Source: Stereocaulon alpinum
Lineage: Eukaryota > Ascomycota > Lecanoromycetes > Lecanorales > Stereocaulaceae
Direction of reading: 5' to 3'
Assembly: GCA_018257865.1 (NCBI GenBank)
Contig: JAEUBA010000010.1
Coordinates: forward strand, 1 to 64,000
DNA length: 64,000 nucleotides
In this document: positions 1 to 12,829 of the stretch, in pieces
Layout of the letters: each line of letters starts with the position of its first letter
Position numbering within the stretch: the first letter of the stretch is position 1
Position numbers and translations under genes: made by a program
Notes under the pieces: model-generated
Seen by the model: only the letters and a program-made list of their open reading frames with translations
The model's database searches: none
Told to the model about the DNA's origin: nothing

Positions 1-123
1 TAACCCTAACCCTAACCCTAACCCTAACCCTAACCCTAACCCTAACCCTAACCCTAACCCTAACCCTAACCCTAACCCTAACCCTAACCCTAACCCTAAC
101 CCTAACCCTAACCCTAACCCTAA
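1..123. repeat. Telomere, (TAACCC)n
   Basis: Twenty uninterrupted TAACCC units, the C-rich strand of the TTAGGG telomere repeat used by most filamentous fungi, followed directly by unique AT-rich sequence. The C-rich strand reading 5'->3' from base 1 puts the chromosome end at the left of the window. No degenerate telomere variants follow; the array stops sharply. Confidence 0.98.
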
Positions 124-719
124 GCCAGCTTTTCGAATTTTTAACAAATTAATAACGATACTATAATAACGAGGAAAGATAGCTGCTAAGAATAACTAAT
201 AGCTATAAAGGATAAGTAAGAATTATAGGTAGGGAATTCTAATAGAAGGTAATAGTTACTTCCTTATTTTACTAGAAGACGTAATTTCCGATCCTTAGAT
301 CGGAAGCTGCGGATCCTTAGATCGGAAGGTGCTACTTCCGATTTCGCTCGTCTATAGTAAAGCGAATTAAGGCTTTAATTACCTAATTACCCTAAGATAA
401 CCTAGTATAGCCCTTCTCTTATATAGTACTTATAGTTATTAGTAGTAGGGCTCTGCGGGTAGTAGGCCGTAGGTTATTAAGATAAGTCGACTATACTTTA
501 GCTTAGCCTAAGCTTTGTAGCTACGGCGTAATAGGTAATAGGAGTAGGATATCGACTTATACTAAGTGGTATTAGTTACGGAATTGAGTCGTTAAAGCTC
601 GGAGGGTTTGGCGGAGGACTAGTATTACTACTAGGTAGCTAGTATTACTGCTAAGTAGCTAGTATAGACTAGTATAGAAGGCTAGTAGTAGGATCGTGCT
701 ATAGCTACGATAGATAGTA
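124..719. other. Subtelomeric AT-rich, RIP-like DNA
   Basis: No gene is visible. CpA and TpG are almost absent while TpA is abundant and CpG persists, which is the footprint of RIP rather than ordinary methyl-CpG decay. It probably derives from an older repeat mutated beyond recognition. A small cluster of inverted motifs lies at 286-343. The last five bases (715-719, TAGTA) are one copy of the target duplication of the retroelement that follows. Confidence 0.7.
286..343. repeat. Cluster of TTCCGATC inverted repeats
   Basis: TTCCGATC (286-293) and GATCGGAA (298-305) form a perfect 8-bp inverted repeat around a 4-base loop. A further GATCGGAAG lies at 320-328 and CTTCCGAT at about 335-342. 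Function unknown; it may be a relic of the subtelomeric repeat. Confidence 0.5.
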
Positions 720-1076
720 TATAACGGGGTAGTTTAACTCCTGCGGGTAAATCACATAGTGTATTAAGTACTAGAAGGTAATAGAGATAGATAGTCGTTA
801 AATTATCTTTAGCTAAGACTCCTCTCTATTATATAAGTTGAATATAAGGAGATAAGAAAATATTCTGCTAAAGGAAAACCCTTCCTTATATATTTACCTT
901 AATTATACTAAGCCCTGATATAATCCGGGTGATTTAGCCCTATATCTACTATATTACTCTATAATCTACCTAATATACTCTAGATTACCTATATTACTAG
1001 GTCCTTTCCTAAGTATCCTTTACCTACTAACCCTATTATATACCTTACCCGTAACCTTACGGGGTTACCTGTAATA
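720..1076 (-). repeat. LTR (3' LTR of element 1)
   Basis: Matches 6921-7277 over its full length. The differences I read are transitions. The ends read TATAACGGGG and CTGTAATA, i.e. TG...CA ends converted to TA...TA by RIP. Confidence 0.92.
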
Positions 1077-4000
1077 CGATCCCCTTATTTAGTTATTTTC
1101 GTCCCGAAAGTAACTTAATAACCTAAGTATCTTTTCCTTATACTAAGGATTAAGAAGCTAACGAACTCCCTTACTTATCGTCGTTAGTTAGTCCTAAAAC
1201 TTAGGATAGCTTCCTTATCGAAACGCTCCTATATACGGTATACTAACTTAGGTCTCCTATATTATACGGGGGAAGTATCCAATCGATATATTAAGTATAT
1301 TTATAGTAGTAATAAGTATAAGTTATCTCCGCTTAACATTCCTAAGTAGAAACGGATAGAGGAATAGCGTACTAAATTACGTAGTAAGGAGGATAAAGCC
1401 TTTATAAAGCTTTCTCGCCTACGGAAATAGATTTAAAGGATCGAGGCGGACTAAGCGAAAATAGTTTAGTAAGAGGTAAGGAATATTAAGTTCTTAGAGA
1501 AGGAGGAGGAAAGGGAGAAGGAAGCTATTACTTCCGAAGTCCTAGACCTACTATCCTTTAATATAGGCGAGATTAATTTCTTTAGGTAGGATCCCCTAAC
1601 TGCGGATTTCGTTTCTAGAACTACTCTAGCTTCTTAGGGTAGTTAAGCGTAGATAGTAACTCCTATATATTTTCTGATTAATTATAGTCTAACCACTTTA
1701 TTAGATACCTCTTCTTCCCCTTAATTACCTAGTAATCTAGAATTTCTTTAATATTATACTCCTTATTATTCTAATCTAAGAGTAACGGTGCGGTCCTTAG
1801 TAGTATTTCGGGAACTGCTTTCTTAAGTAATAATATATAGAATATTAGGTACTTCCTCGTCGGTTATAGGAGGTCTAGTATATAGTTTATATCCCCTTTA
1901 CGTTCCTTTATAAGGAATAGTCCTAGCTTCATATAATTAAGCTTATTACTAGGCCTATTAGTTTTAAAGTTTCTGCGAAGAAGATATACTCTATCCCCTT
2001 TAGAAATATTCGGTCCTATCGAACGTTTTTAATTATAATATATTACTAAGCGGTTACTTAGGAACTATAAGTCCTTTTATAGTTCTTAATAGATTCTTAC
2101 TATTTCCTTAGTAGTAATAGCTACCCTCTATACCTTTAGTTTAATTCCCTTCGGTAATAGGGTCGTGCGTAGTTCGAACCTATAATTAGCTCGAAATAGT
2201 ATTATACCTATTAGGTTAGATATTAACCCGTTATATACTAGCTGCGCTACTAGTAGATAGGATACCTAATCGTCTTATTAGTAGTTAATATAGCACCGAA
2301 GATATTATTCTAGCGTTTAGTTAGTTCTCTCCGTCTAACTATCTATCTATAGGTAAAACGCTATACTTATCTTCGTCTTAATTCCTATTATATCTATTAA
2401 CGATCTCTAAAATTTAGAGGTAAAGAGTTTATCTCTATTTAAGATAATCTCTTTAGGAAGCCTATAGTTAGCTACTACTATTTATAAGAACGCGTACGCT
2501 AGATCTTCGGCGTCTAATACTTCCTTATATAGTATAAAGTACGCTATCTTAGTTAAATAGTTATTAATTACTAAGATTATATTATAGTATATACCTATTA
2601 GTCGTTCCTACGACTTTAGGAGTTTGATAACGAAATCCTATATAATACTTTTCTACGGACTGTCTGGGATTACTAGCGATTTCAACTCTCTATAAGGCTT
2701 ATATCGGGAATACTTAGTTCTGATATATATATCGTATTTATTAATACGATCCTTGATATATTTCTATATCTAAGGAAAGTAGAAGTTATAAGATATCTTC
2801 TTAAGCGTCTTCTTAATCCCCTAATATCTACCGAAGCTCTCTACTTTATAGTAAATCCTAAAAATTTCTCCTTAAGTACCTATAGGGATATAAATCTATT
2901 CTTAAAAGGTTAGTAGTCTTAAATCTGTTTTTCCGAATAAGTTATAGCTATTAATATCTTCGTAAATCTTAAATATAACTTTATCCTTTAATAAGTCTTT
3001 TAGTATCCTCTTAGTTAAATCTTTACTATTAATAGTTATTATTACTGCTATATACAGTCCGGCTATATTAGGTTATAATAATCTATCCTTATAACGCGTT
3101 AGAACCGTTCTAGAACTTTGCTAAACGTTTAATATATAATTAGCTCTCCTGCTAAGTACGTCTATAGTATTATTCTCGCTACCCTTAACGTATTCGATTC
3201 TAAAATTAAATATTAATAACTCTTCGTACCACCGAGCTAGACGTCTATTAAGCTCCTTAGTTAATAGGAAGAACGTTAAGTTCTTATAGTCTATTAAGAC
3301 CTAAACCTAGTACTTAGTTCCTTCTAGATAAACCTTCTAAATACGAAATATATCTATAATAGCAAGTAATTCCTTATCGTATATTAGATATCTGGTTTTA
3401 GCGTCTAGCAACTTCCTGCTATAGAAGGCTATAGGGTGCTAATAATAAGTAATACCTATTTTCCCTATTTTTCCCGTGTTGGGGCTATCGTTCGTAGATA
3501 GTTAGCTAATTACTGCTCTAATTACTCTGTTAGAGGTATTAGTGTAGAGACGAATAGGCGACTCTAGGTCGAACTGATATAATATTAGACTAGAAGTAAA
3601 CTGCTTCTAAAGGGTCCTAAAGGATACCTCTGCTTCCTTCGACTATATAAACGATACTTCGTTGCGGGTTAAGCTAGTAAGAGGTATAGCAGTTTTTAAA
3701 TATCTATAGATAAACTTTTAATAAAAATTCGTAAAACTGAGAAATAATTATACTTCTTTCTTATTCGCTGGCGTAGGCTACTTAACTATACTTTTCACCT
3801 TTTCTAGGTCTATTTCTAACCCTTAGTTAGAGATAATAAACCCTAGAAACTTGACTCTCTTCTAGTAAAATTCGCACTTTAATAACTTTAAGCGTAATCC
3901 TACTTACTTAAGCTTCTTTAGTACCTTCTATACCTACTTAATATATTCCTTATACGTATCTGAGTATATAAGTATATCGTTAATATATACTAGGACGAAG

Positions 4001-6920
4001 TCGTCTAAATATTCTTTTAGGATATTATTAATAAATACCTGAAACGTTATAGGCGTATTTGTTAACCTGAATAGTATTATAAGGTATTCGTAGAGACCTT
4101 ATCTTATATAGAAAGCTGTTTTCCACTCGTCGCCTTTCTTTATACGTATTCGGTTGAATACTCCTAGAATATCGAACTTAGTAAACTATTTCTTACCTTA
4201 GAGTTTATCTTAAAGTTCTCCTATTAATAGCAAGGGATAACTATTCTTTATAGTTATATTATTAAGTACTCTGTAATCTATATATAGACGTAATTCTCTA
4301 CTTAGTTTAGGTACGAATAGGATAGGATATCCTATAGGTAATTAAGATTTTTAAATAAACCCCTTCCGTTTATTTTCTTCGACGTACTTCGTAAGAGTAA
4401 CGGCTTTATCTTATAATAGCGGGTATATTAGCTTCTTTATAGGTTCTTTACCTAAGATTAGTTTAATCTTATAGTCCTACGGTTAGTACTTAGGAAGGGC
4501 TTCGTTAATACTCTCTTCCTAGAATAGAGTTCTAAATTCCGCGTATTCGTTTAGGATTTTTATAGTAGTAGTCTCGCTTATAAGTCTAACTTAACTCTAT
4601 AGTACTATAACGTTTCCTAACTTAAAATTATCCTTTATCTCCTCCTAGGTTTATACTACTACTGAGAGAGATTTATATTCTTAGACTAGTAGAACTCTGT
4701 TTAGTATACTATCTATAAATATTATGTTCTAAGAACCCTATCCTATTAATAGGTTAGCTTTCCTTAGCTATAGGATTCCTAGGGTAATATTATTAACCCC
4801 TCTTAGTACTAAATTAAAGGTATACTTCTTATATCTTTATCCTATCCTTAGGTTAAGTATTTTAGTACTTCTATTAATAGTCCCTATTATTAACCTATCG
4901 AAATTCGTTAACGCGTATAGCTCGCGTTTTTATATAGGTAATTCGTATTTCCTTACGAAACTTAGTTTAATTAAATCCTTACTTAATCTACTATTAATAA
5001 TAACCCTTACCGGAATACTATTAACCTTTACCTAAAACTAGAACCTAACGTTATTATTTAATTCGGCTGAGGTAATTTATTCGACCTTTCGGCTAGTTCC
5101 TCCGGGCGGCTTATTTGCTGGGGAACTTCTTAGTTTTTTAAGGATAAGTGTTTTATAACTAGAGTATACAGCTCGGCCTTATCTCTAATAAACTAGTTAA
5201 TAGGAATCTTCTCCTTATATTTTAGGAGACTCTTAACTTTTTATTCTAGGGCTTATATAGTTAGTTAGACTTTATATAGAATAAGCCTTTAGTTAGGTAG
5301 TAAAATACTCCTATCCTTTAAGAACCTTAATCCTAGGGGAACTCTTTAATAGATTATATTCCTTAGGTCTATATATTTATCCCCTTATAATACTTCCCAG
5401 ATCTTTCGGGCTACTAGGGCTTCGAATACTTTAAGTCCTTCCTTTATTCCCGTTCCAGTTATTTTCTGGAAGAATTCTATAAATTTAATAATTAACGCTA
5501 ACCTATTCCTGTATTTCGCGAGGTTTTCTTTTTCCTCGTAACTTATTAATACTATTAATACTTATATTAGGAACTCCGACGTAACCTTCTTAGCGTATTC
5601 GTCGGCTTTATCTAGCTTATTATAAAGATTAGTTACTTGCTACTCTATATACTCCAGTCGCTGTTAATAGGATTCTAGCAGTTCTTTATAAGTCCTTTAG
5701 GTATCTAACCTTAAAGCCTCGATTCTGTTAAGGGTTTTATTATCTAACGAAACTTCTTCCTTTATAAGCTCTCCTAACTCGCTTCTTAAGGATAGTTCCT
5801 AGCGGGGATTATTAACTTAATCCTCGCTAAAGTATTCTTTACTATTTACTATAGATACCTAGTATCTTAGCTTTTAGGGATACTATCCTAATCCGTCCTT
5901 ATTACTAAGATATATTCGGTACGAATTATTATAGTAAGCCGTCTAACTTAGGTAATCGTACTCTTTATTAGTTAACTATACTAGTTATTCCGGCTGCTCC
6001 TATTCGTCGTAGCTAGGGTATATATCCCCTATTATAGCTACCTATTCTTATCGAGGGTACTTATTCTAATAGTATCCCTTCTTATAGTATCTATAGTATT
6101 CTATATTAGATAGGTCCTTCTTCTACTTCTTTCCTTTATAAGGTTTCCCGGAGAACTTTGCTTTTGTTACTAAAATATTTTCTTTTCTCCCAAACTTAGT
6201 AACTAGACCTGAAGACTTCCGTTCTATCTTTCTTTTATATAGCCTATTATTAATAGAGTAGACCTTAGACACTAATTATATAAAGTTTCTAATATTATTA
6301 GAATAGGCGAGCTTATCCTTAACCTTATCCTTTAGTCCTTTTTAATATACGGCGGCTTAAGTATCTTCCGACTACTTAAGCTAATAGGTAATTCCCCTAA
6401 ACTACGTTATATATTCTATCGCAGGTCCCTTCTACTAGAGATTTATAAGCTTTTGTTCTAGCCTTCTCTCTTTAGTGCTATCCCTAAAATAGAACCTTAA
6501 CAGGTTCCTAATATATATCTTATTAGAGACGATCTTTAAAGAGTTATCCTCTATTATATTAGGGTTCTAAATTAAGAGATATTCTTCTAACTAGGGTTAA
6601 AGTACTACTGCTGTATTACCTTTAAGGTATAATAAGTAAAATATATTCCTAGCCTTTACGGTATAGAAGCTTAATACGTTAAATACTATATATAGGTTAA
6701 TTTATCGAAGAAACGTATTTAATCCTCCCTTCCTACTAGAGAATTTGGTAGGGGTAGGTAACTTTATCCCTCCTTCGCCGATAGTAATTCCGTCCTTAGG
6801 AATAGGAGCTACCTCCCTTCCCTTAAATTTACTTATTACTTTAGATATAACGCGCCGTCTCTCCCCTAAGGTAGAACTGGAAGTACTTATACTATATAGT
6901 CTAAAGTATAGTATTTAAAG

Positions 6921-7277
6921 TATAACGGGGTAGTTTAACTCCTACGGGTAAATTATACAGTATATTAAGTACTAGAAGGTAATAGAGATAGATAGTTATT
7001 AAATTATCTTTAGCTAAGACTCCTCTCTATTATATAAGTTGAATATAAGGAGATAAGAAAATATTCTACTAAAGGAAAACCCTTCCTTATATATTCACCT
7101 TAATTATACTAAGCCCTAATATAATCTGGGTGATCTAGCCCTATATCTACTATATTACTCTATGATCTGCCTGATATACTTTAGATTACCTATATTACTA
7201 GGTCCTTTCCTAAGTGTCCTTTACCTACTAACCCTATCACGTGCCTTGCCCGTGACCTTACGGGGTTACCTATAACA
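6921..7277 (-). repeat. LTR (5' LTR of element 1)
   Basis: Partner of 720-1076. Its outer part (about 7235-7277) keeps CpA and TpG dinucleotides that are converted in the other copy, including the terminal CA. TAGTA follows directly at 7278-7282. Confidence 0.92.
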
Positions 7278-7319
7278 TAGTACTGCTTGTAGCTTAAGCC
7301 TAACCCGTTACTACTATTT

Positions 7320-7472
7320 TGTAACGTTATAGCAAGAATTAGTATGTATTGGATTGGTTACTAAGTCTAATTCTACTTGCGAGAGCTATTTCAAATATGT
7401 ACTAAGGGCGGGCCTCAGCCCTACGTCACCGTAGTATAATACAATACAATAGTATAAGGCTATATTATAATA
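7320..7472 (+). repeat. Left inverted terminal repeat of element 2
   Basis: Begins TGTAACG and matches the reverse complement of 12677-12829 with about two single-base indels and scattered transitions. Long identical blocks include GGTTACTAAGTCTAATTC. The first and last dinucleotides (TG and TA, the latter possibly CA before RIP) look like LTR ends. An additional 9 bp (TAGTACTGC, 7278-7286) outside the left repeat is also found outside the right one (12827-12835, reversed), separated on the left by about 33 extra bases. Confidence 0.85.
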
Positions 7473-10400
7473 TAGGGAATACTTAGTTAATAGTAGTATA
7501 GAATAACCTAATACCTAGCTTTTAAAATACTATTCCCTAGCCTATAGTAAGTATATCAGTACACTCGTTTCTAAAGTAACTTAATACTAAACGGTATATC
7601 TAGTATAAGCTTACGGTAGAAGAAGATAAAGCGACTTAAAGAGTTATAAACTAAGCGATTAATAAAGGCGGATAACCTAGTTAGTATACTACTACTCGTT
7701 AAGGAGGATTTTCTAAGCCTTAGTATTCTATATCGCCTTTCTAACGTAGTAACTAGCAGTAGCCTTATTAAGGCTACTCTAATAGCTATAGCGGTAGTAA
7801 CTATAGGAATTTAAACTACTAGGCTAATAAGTAACTATAGTACTCATCCTAAAACTAATACTCTCTAAGAGAAAGCCTACCTACCCTATAATAGCCTCTG
7901 TAGATAGCTGGAGGACTAGTAAGTAGGTTAAATTTAGTAAGACTACTATACTAGTCGAAGCCTATCTAAGGTAAAAAATCCTATATCGGAAACGGAAGGC
8001 CTTACTAAAGCTTTAGTAATAAGGGATAAAATAACTTCTAGTAGAAAGCTGCTAGAGTCTATTATAGAGATAAAAATAATAAAGAATAAGGGAGCTATAC
8101 CCCCGCTAAAGAATCTAAGGAACTATAGGACTATAAGTACTATAATAATAAACCTCCTAAGGATTAGTTTAAACTAGAAGTAGAAACTTATAACTTCTTC
8201 GTTAGGCTAGTAAATAAGATATATTAAAAATATAAGTAGATATTCGCGTTAAGAAATAAGCTCTACCTATACCTAAGAAGCGAGTACCTAAGTAACGAAT
8301 ACCTAAAGTATAAAGCTAAGGTGCCTCCTAACTATAGGGCTCGCTACGCCGTTTCGGAGAAACCGAAGTCTACTCCTTATATTATTTAATTAAAGGTCGA
8401 TTATATAGAGTATCTCGCTAGAACTAGCTTTTAAAATTAGTATTATATTACTACTATAGTCTAATATTTATAGGAAGGTATTCCCTAAGAAGTATATCTA
8501 GATACTAAGTATCCTATTACCTTAGCTGATAGGTAATTCCTAAAAGCGTAAATACCTTACGTCGAAATTAAAACTATAAATAGTCTATTAATAGTGAAAG
8601 GTATTAGTAAGAATTAATACTCTATTATAGAGTACGTAAGTATACCCCTCCTTCTACTTAGTAAGTTAGATATCGGCGAGCTAGTACTTACTAAAATTAT
8701 AGTCGACGTATATCTAGTTAATAACCTTAGAGTAAATATATTAATTAGAATAGATACTATAGGGCCTAAAGGAATCGATATTATTATAATAAAACGGCAC
8801 GCCTATATTATAAGCTATAATATATAAATTCCGGTCGATATTAAGCTATAAGGTACTAGAGTCCGAAAGGTAGTAAAGGTAACGAATAATATACTAGTTA
8901 AACTAAGTGAATAGGTAATAATTCTAGTTAACTATTATATATAGCTCCTAGAACGAGACCTACTCTTTAAGCTAAATTAGTCTAAACTAATACTCTATAC
9001 TTATATTATAGACTCTTCTATCGACTTAATCCTAGCTAGAAAAAAGTCCTCTATACTAGTATTAGTTATAAAGAAAACTCGTCTAGGCTATATTACTAAG
9101 CTGCCGTATAATAATTATTACCTTACTACTCTAGAAGTAGCTGAGTTAGCTGTAAGGCCTCCGAAGAGGACTTAATAATACGGATAGACTTAATAAGTGC
9201 TAAAGGCTGCTACTACGTACCTAGTATTAGCAAGTATAGGTACTTCGACGGTTCCGCTAAAGGCTACTACACTTAGAGCAAAGCCTATTAAGACTATACT
9301 ACCTAATAGTATTACTATATATAGCTCTTATAATAACCCTACTACGAATTAGTTAATATAGGTAGTTACTTTATACCCTAAGCTTTAGGAAGACTTTAGA
9401 TTCGTTAATATTCCCTAAAATTATTAGATAAGAATTCTACTTAAGCTAGGATAAGAAGAAAAGGTTAATAGCTCTACTAAAACCTACCCTCTTAGTAAGA
9501 AAGATAGAGAGGTTATTAATAAAATATTTAACGAGCTATATAACTAAAGAAGGCTTAAGTAGACTACTAAATTAACGCTATTTAGCTACCCTATCTTTAT
9601 AGTCTAGCGCACGCTAGCTAATAGTAAACGTAAAGGTAGAGTAGTAGTAGATATCTAAAAGTTTAATAAGATAGTATAGCCTAATATATACCTACTTCCT
9701 CTTTAAAGCGATATTATTATAATAGTCTTAGGATACTAGTATATTATAGTTATCGACTATACGTTATTCTTCTACTAATAGCGTATACTACCGGAGTATA
9801 GATATCGCCTAATAGTAATTATATATTAAGAATAGGAGACCTTCTATATACTAGTAATAGGTTATAAAGGATCGATAGCCTACGTCTAACGAGAAATTAA
9901 TAGAGTACTTCGACCTTACCGTAGCTTTATAAGAGCCTATATTAATAATATTATAATTACTTCTAAAACCCTTAGCGAGTATAAGAAATACCTATATTAG
10001 GTATTCGCCTTATTCCTAAAGAAAGGAATTTCGATTAAACCTATAAAATCCTATATAGGATATCCCTTAGTAAAGCTTCTTAGATAGTATATAGACTTAC
10101 TTAGACTCTCTATAGCTAAGGAGAAACTAGAAGCGATATTAAAGTTAAAATTTCTAGTAATACTTAGTACGCTTAAGATATACCTTAGTTTAATAGGTTA
10201 CTTACGGAATTATATTCCCCGCTATATATAAGTTAGCTAACCCTTACTTAACTAAAAGATATCCCTTTTAAAGATATCTCCTTAAGGAAAAGGTAATCCC
10301 TAAAAGGTCTATATACGCCGCACGCAGCTTAGACCGCCTATACCTACGGAATAGAAAGTATTTAAAATACTATAATATCTATTATCTAGGCCTACTACCC

Positions 10401-12676
10401 TAATCTATTTTAATAGCAAAATCCACCTCTATATTAATATAGACGTATTAAAAGAATTCGGGTTCGGCGCCTACGTATATTACCTAATTAATAATAAGGT
10501 TAGGCCTATACTATTCCTTAGTAGGCTACTTACTACCGTAGAGAAGTCCTACTAGCCTACTAAGCTAGAGGTAACTAGACTAGTCTAGGTCCTAAAGAAA
10601 GTTCGATATATAATAGAATCTATAATAATATATATCCTAACTAACTATTCGGTAATAGTAGAAATCGCTACGTAGAAGATACTTAATACTTTAGCAGCTT
10701 AGAAGATAAATCTATACCTTATTTATATATCTAAATTCTTCTAGCGTTTTAACTTAGATATGAAATATAAGCTAGGGAAGTAAAATATTATCCCTAATAC
10801 CCTTTCTCGCCTAGTAAGTTTAAATAAATTAAACTATACTTTAGATAGGTCTAAGCTTAATACCTTATACTACGCGTCCTCTAATATTATACCCGTCTAC
10901 TAGTATACTACTACCCTAGTAGAAATAAGTAAGGACTTTAGGAAAAGAATCCTAGAAGGATATAATAATAATTTAGGCTAGTAGTATATTAAAGAGCAAA
11001 TCTACTTAAATAAAGAACTTAGTAAAAACGTAGTAAAACTACGCTTTAAAAGAGAAACGCCTATAAGCTTATTATTAGAATTTCTAATCTACTATATTAA
11101 TAAGGCTATAGGTTACCGACGACTTTACGTTCCGCCGTTAGTTATAGCGGACGTCCTTAATATTAGGTATAGAGATAGTTACCTAGGCTTCGCCTAATAC
11201 TATAAGTATATCTCCTTATTATAGTATATCCGTAGACTATCTAAGCTCCTTTAGGAATACCTATAGTATTATCTATAGTATTAAGTCTTTTAGATACGTC
11301 GGTATCTTCCCTACGGTAGTATATAAATTATCGAATCTCCCCTAGTACCGTTCTATACGTTAGTAATAGATTTTATCCTTAGATTACCTATTAGTAAAGC
11401 TGGATAGGACTATATTCTAACGGTTACCTATAAATTTAGCAAGCTTATTATACTACTAGCTAGCAAAACGACGTTTTCTACTAAGGATTAGGTATACTAT
11501 TTGCTCTAATAACTGCTCCTGATTAACTAGGGCCTGCTAAAAGCGATTATCTTAGATAGAGATCCGAAATTCCTCTCTAACTTCTAGAAGGAGTTATTTA
11601 GGCAGCTTCGCGTTAATCTCCTATATTCTATAGCGTATTACCTATAAACTAATAGAATAAGTAAAAGAACTAATTAGACTATAGAGATAGCTCTATAATA
11701 TTATATCTATACCTTAAAGGACCCTACCGCCTAGCCGGAGGTACTACCTAAATTATAGGCTAGGCTTAATAGATTATTATTAATAATTATTAGAAGAACT
11801 CCCTATAATATCGCCTATAGATTTAAACCTAATTAAGCCCTAAACCTTATTAAGGTTAGTTATAAGAAAGGAGATTTTAATATAAAAGTAGTCGCTAGGA
11901 AAAAAGCTATAGACGTAATCGCCTTCGCTACTATAATATAAAAATACTACTATAATAGGAAGTACTACCTAATATTTATAAAGCTTAGTAATAAGGTACT
12001 TCTACGCCTATATAAGGGATATAATATTCCTACTATAGCTATTACCGGAAGAAAATACGGTTAATAATACGCTAGTCCTTTTAAGATCCTAGACTAAGTC
12101 GGCCGCTTAGTATACCGCCTTAATATCCCTAAATACTAAAGAATCTATAATATATTTACTATAGCTTAGTTAGAGCTAGTACCTACTACTATAGCTAATC
12201 CCTTTAGTAGGGAATAACCTATATATCCTCCTTTAGTCTTTATTAAAGGAGATACCGATAAATAGAAGTCCTATTATATTAAAAGGCTTCTAAATAAACG
12301 TATAGTACGTAAGGGTAGAAAGATAGTTATATAATACTTAGTAAGATAGGAAGGTTTTAAAGTATAATTTAATAAATAAAGGACTATAGATTAGCTTACT
12401 AATACTATAGTATTAGTTAAAGAGTATAAGGCTAGTCTATAAAGTAGAGATTAGGCTGAAGCTAGTATACTAAGATATTAGGTTAAAGTAACTATACCCG
12501 CCGAAACGCCTAAAACTCCTAGGCGGAGACTAGGACGGCCTTATAAGTTTAGAAGATAGTTATACTAAGCTTATTTAAAGGCTTATATTAATCTTAGCTG
12601 GTTACACTACTTATTATATTATATACTACTTAGAAGATAAGGGCGTCTTACTTACTTTCTTATAATCGAGGTAGAT

Positions 12677-12829
12677 TATTATAATATAGCCTTATACTAT
12701 TATATTATATTATACTACGGTAACGTAGGGCTGAGGCCCGCCTTAGCACATATTTGAAATAGCTCTCGCAAGTAGAATTAGACTTAGTAACCAATTCATT
12801 GCATACCAATTCCTTACCAACACGTTGCA
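12677..12829 (-). repeat. Right inverted terminal repeat of element 2
   Basis: Reverse-complement partner of 7320-7472. The outer part (12720-12829) is less RIP-mutated than the interior and keeps many CA and TG dinucleotides. RIP-like composition ends within a few bases of its outer edge, and normal-GC DNA starts at about 12840. Confidence 0.85.

Larger units (their letters stand above)
720..7277 (-). mobile_element. Ty3/gypsy LTR retrotransposon, RIP-inactivated (element 1)
   Basis: A complete element bounded by two 357-bp LTRs (720-1076 and 6921-7277) and flanked by the 5-bp direct repeat TAGTA (715-719 and 7278-7282). The coding sense is the minus strand. Reverse transcriptase lies around 3750-4350: the catalytic box at about 3966-4020 reads YIND where the family has YLDD or YVDD, a G-to-A change of the RIP kind. 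RNase H follows around 3180-3500 with the conserved KELNRRLARW-type segment, and the integrase core around 2250-2650 has an LNRDKLFTSKF-type motif. The order RT-RNase H-integrase identifies Ty3/gypsy (Metaviridae) and excludes Ty1/copia. Stops occur throughout all domains, so the element is dead. A purine-rich tract lies just inside the 720-1076 LTR on the coding strand (about 1077-1090), where a polypurine tract is expected. I could not identify the primer-binding site. Confidence 0.9.
7320..12829 (+). mobile_element. Ty3/gypsy pol bounded by inverted terminal repeats, RIP-inactivated (element 2)
   Basis: Degenerate plus-strand pol. A protease-like stretch lies near 8650-8900. RT follows, with VVDIRKLNKIV at about 9640-9680 and the catalytic region near 9930-9965 reading YINN where YIDD is usual. 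RNase H is near 10420-10850 with a NIIPNTLSRL-type end, and the integrase core near 11340-11720 has a LDRDPKFLSNF-type motif. Stops occur throughout. The gag portion is expected around 7500-8600 but I could not recognise it. Unusually, the outer ends are not direct LTRs: 7320-7472 matches the reverse complement of 12677-12829. I see no matching target duplication (TATTT on the left, GTACT on the right). The element may be a rearranged LTR retrotransposon with one LTR inverted, or a pol trapped inside an inverted-repeat element. The pol assignment is firm; the boundaries and their meaning are inference. Confidence 0.75.

Noticed and set aside
297..328. AGATCGGAAG (297-306 and 319-328) resembles the start of a common sequencing adapter.
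   Set aside because: The match ends after 10 bases, the flanks are continuous RIP-like subtelomeric DNA, and the motif forms natural inverted repeats here. Worth a read-level check only if the assembly end is in doubt.
7320..12829. DIRS-type element (inverted repeats plus RT).
   Set aside because: The interior has a DDE-type integrase region after RNase H, and I see no tyrosine recombinase; Ty3/gypsy fits better.
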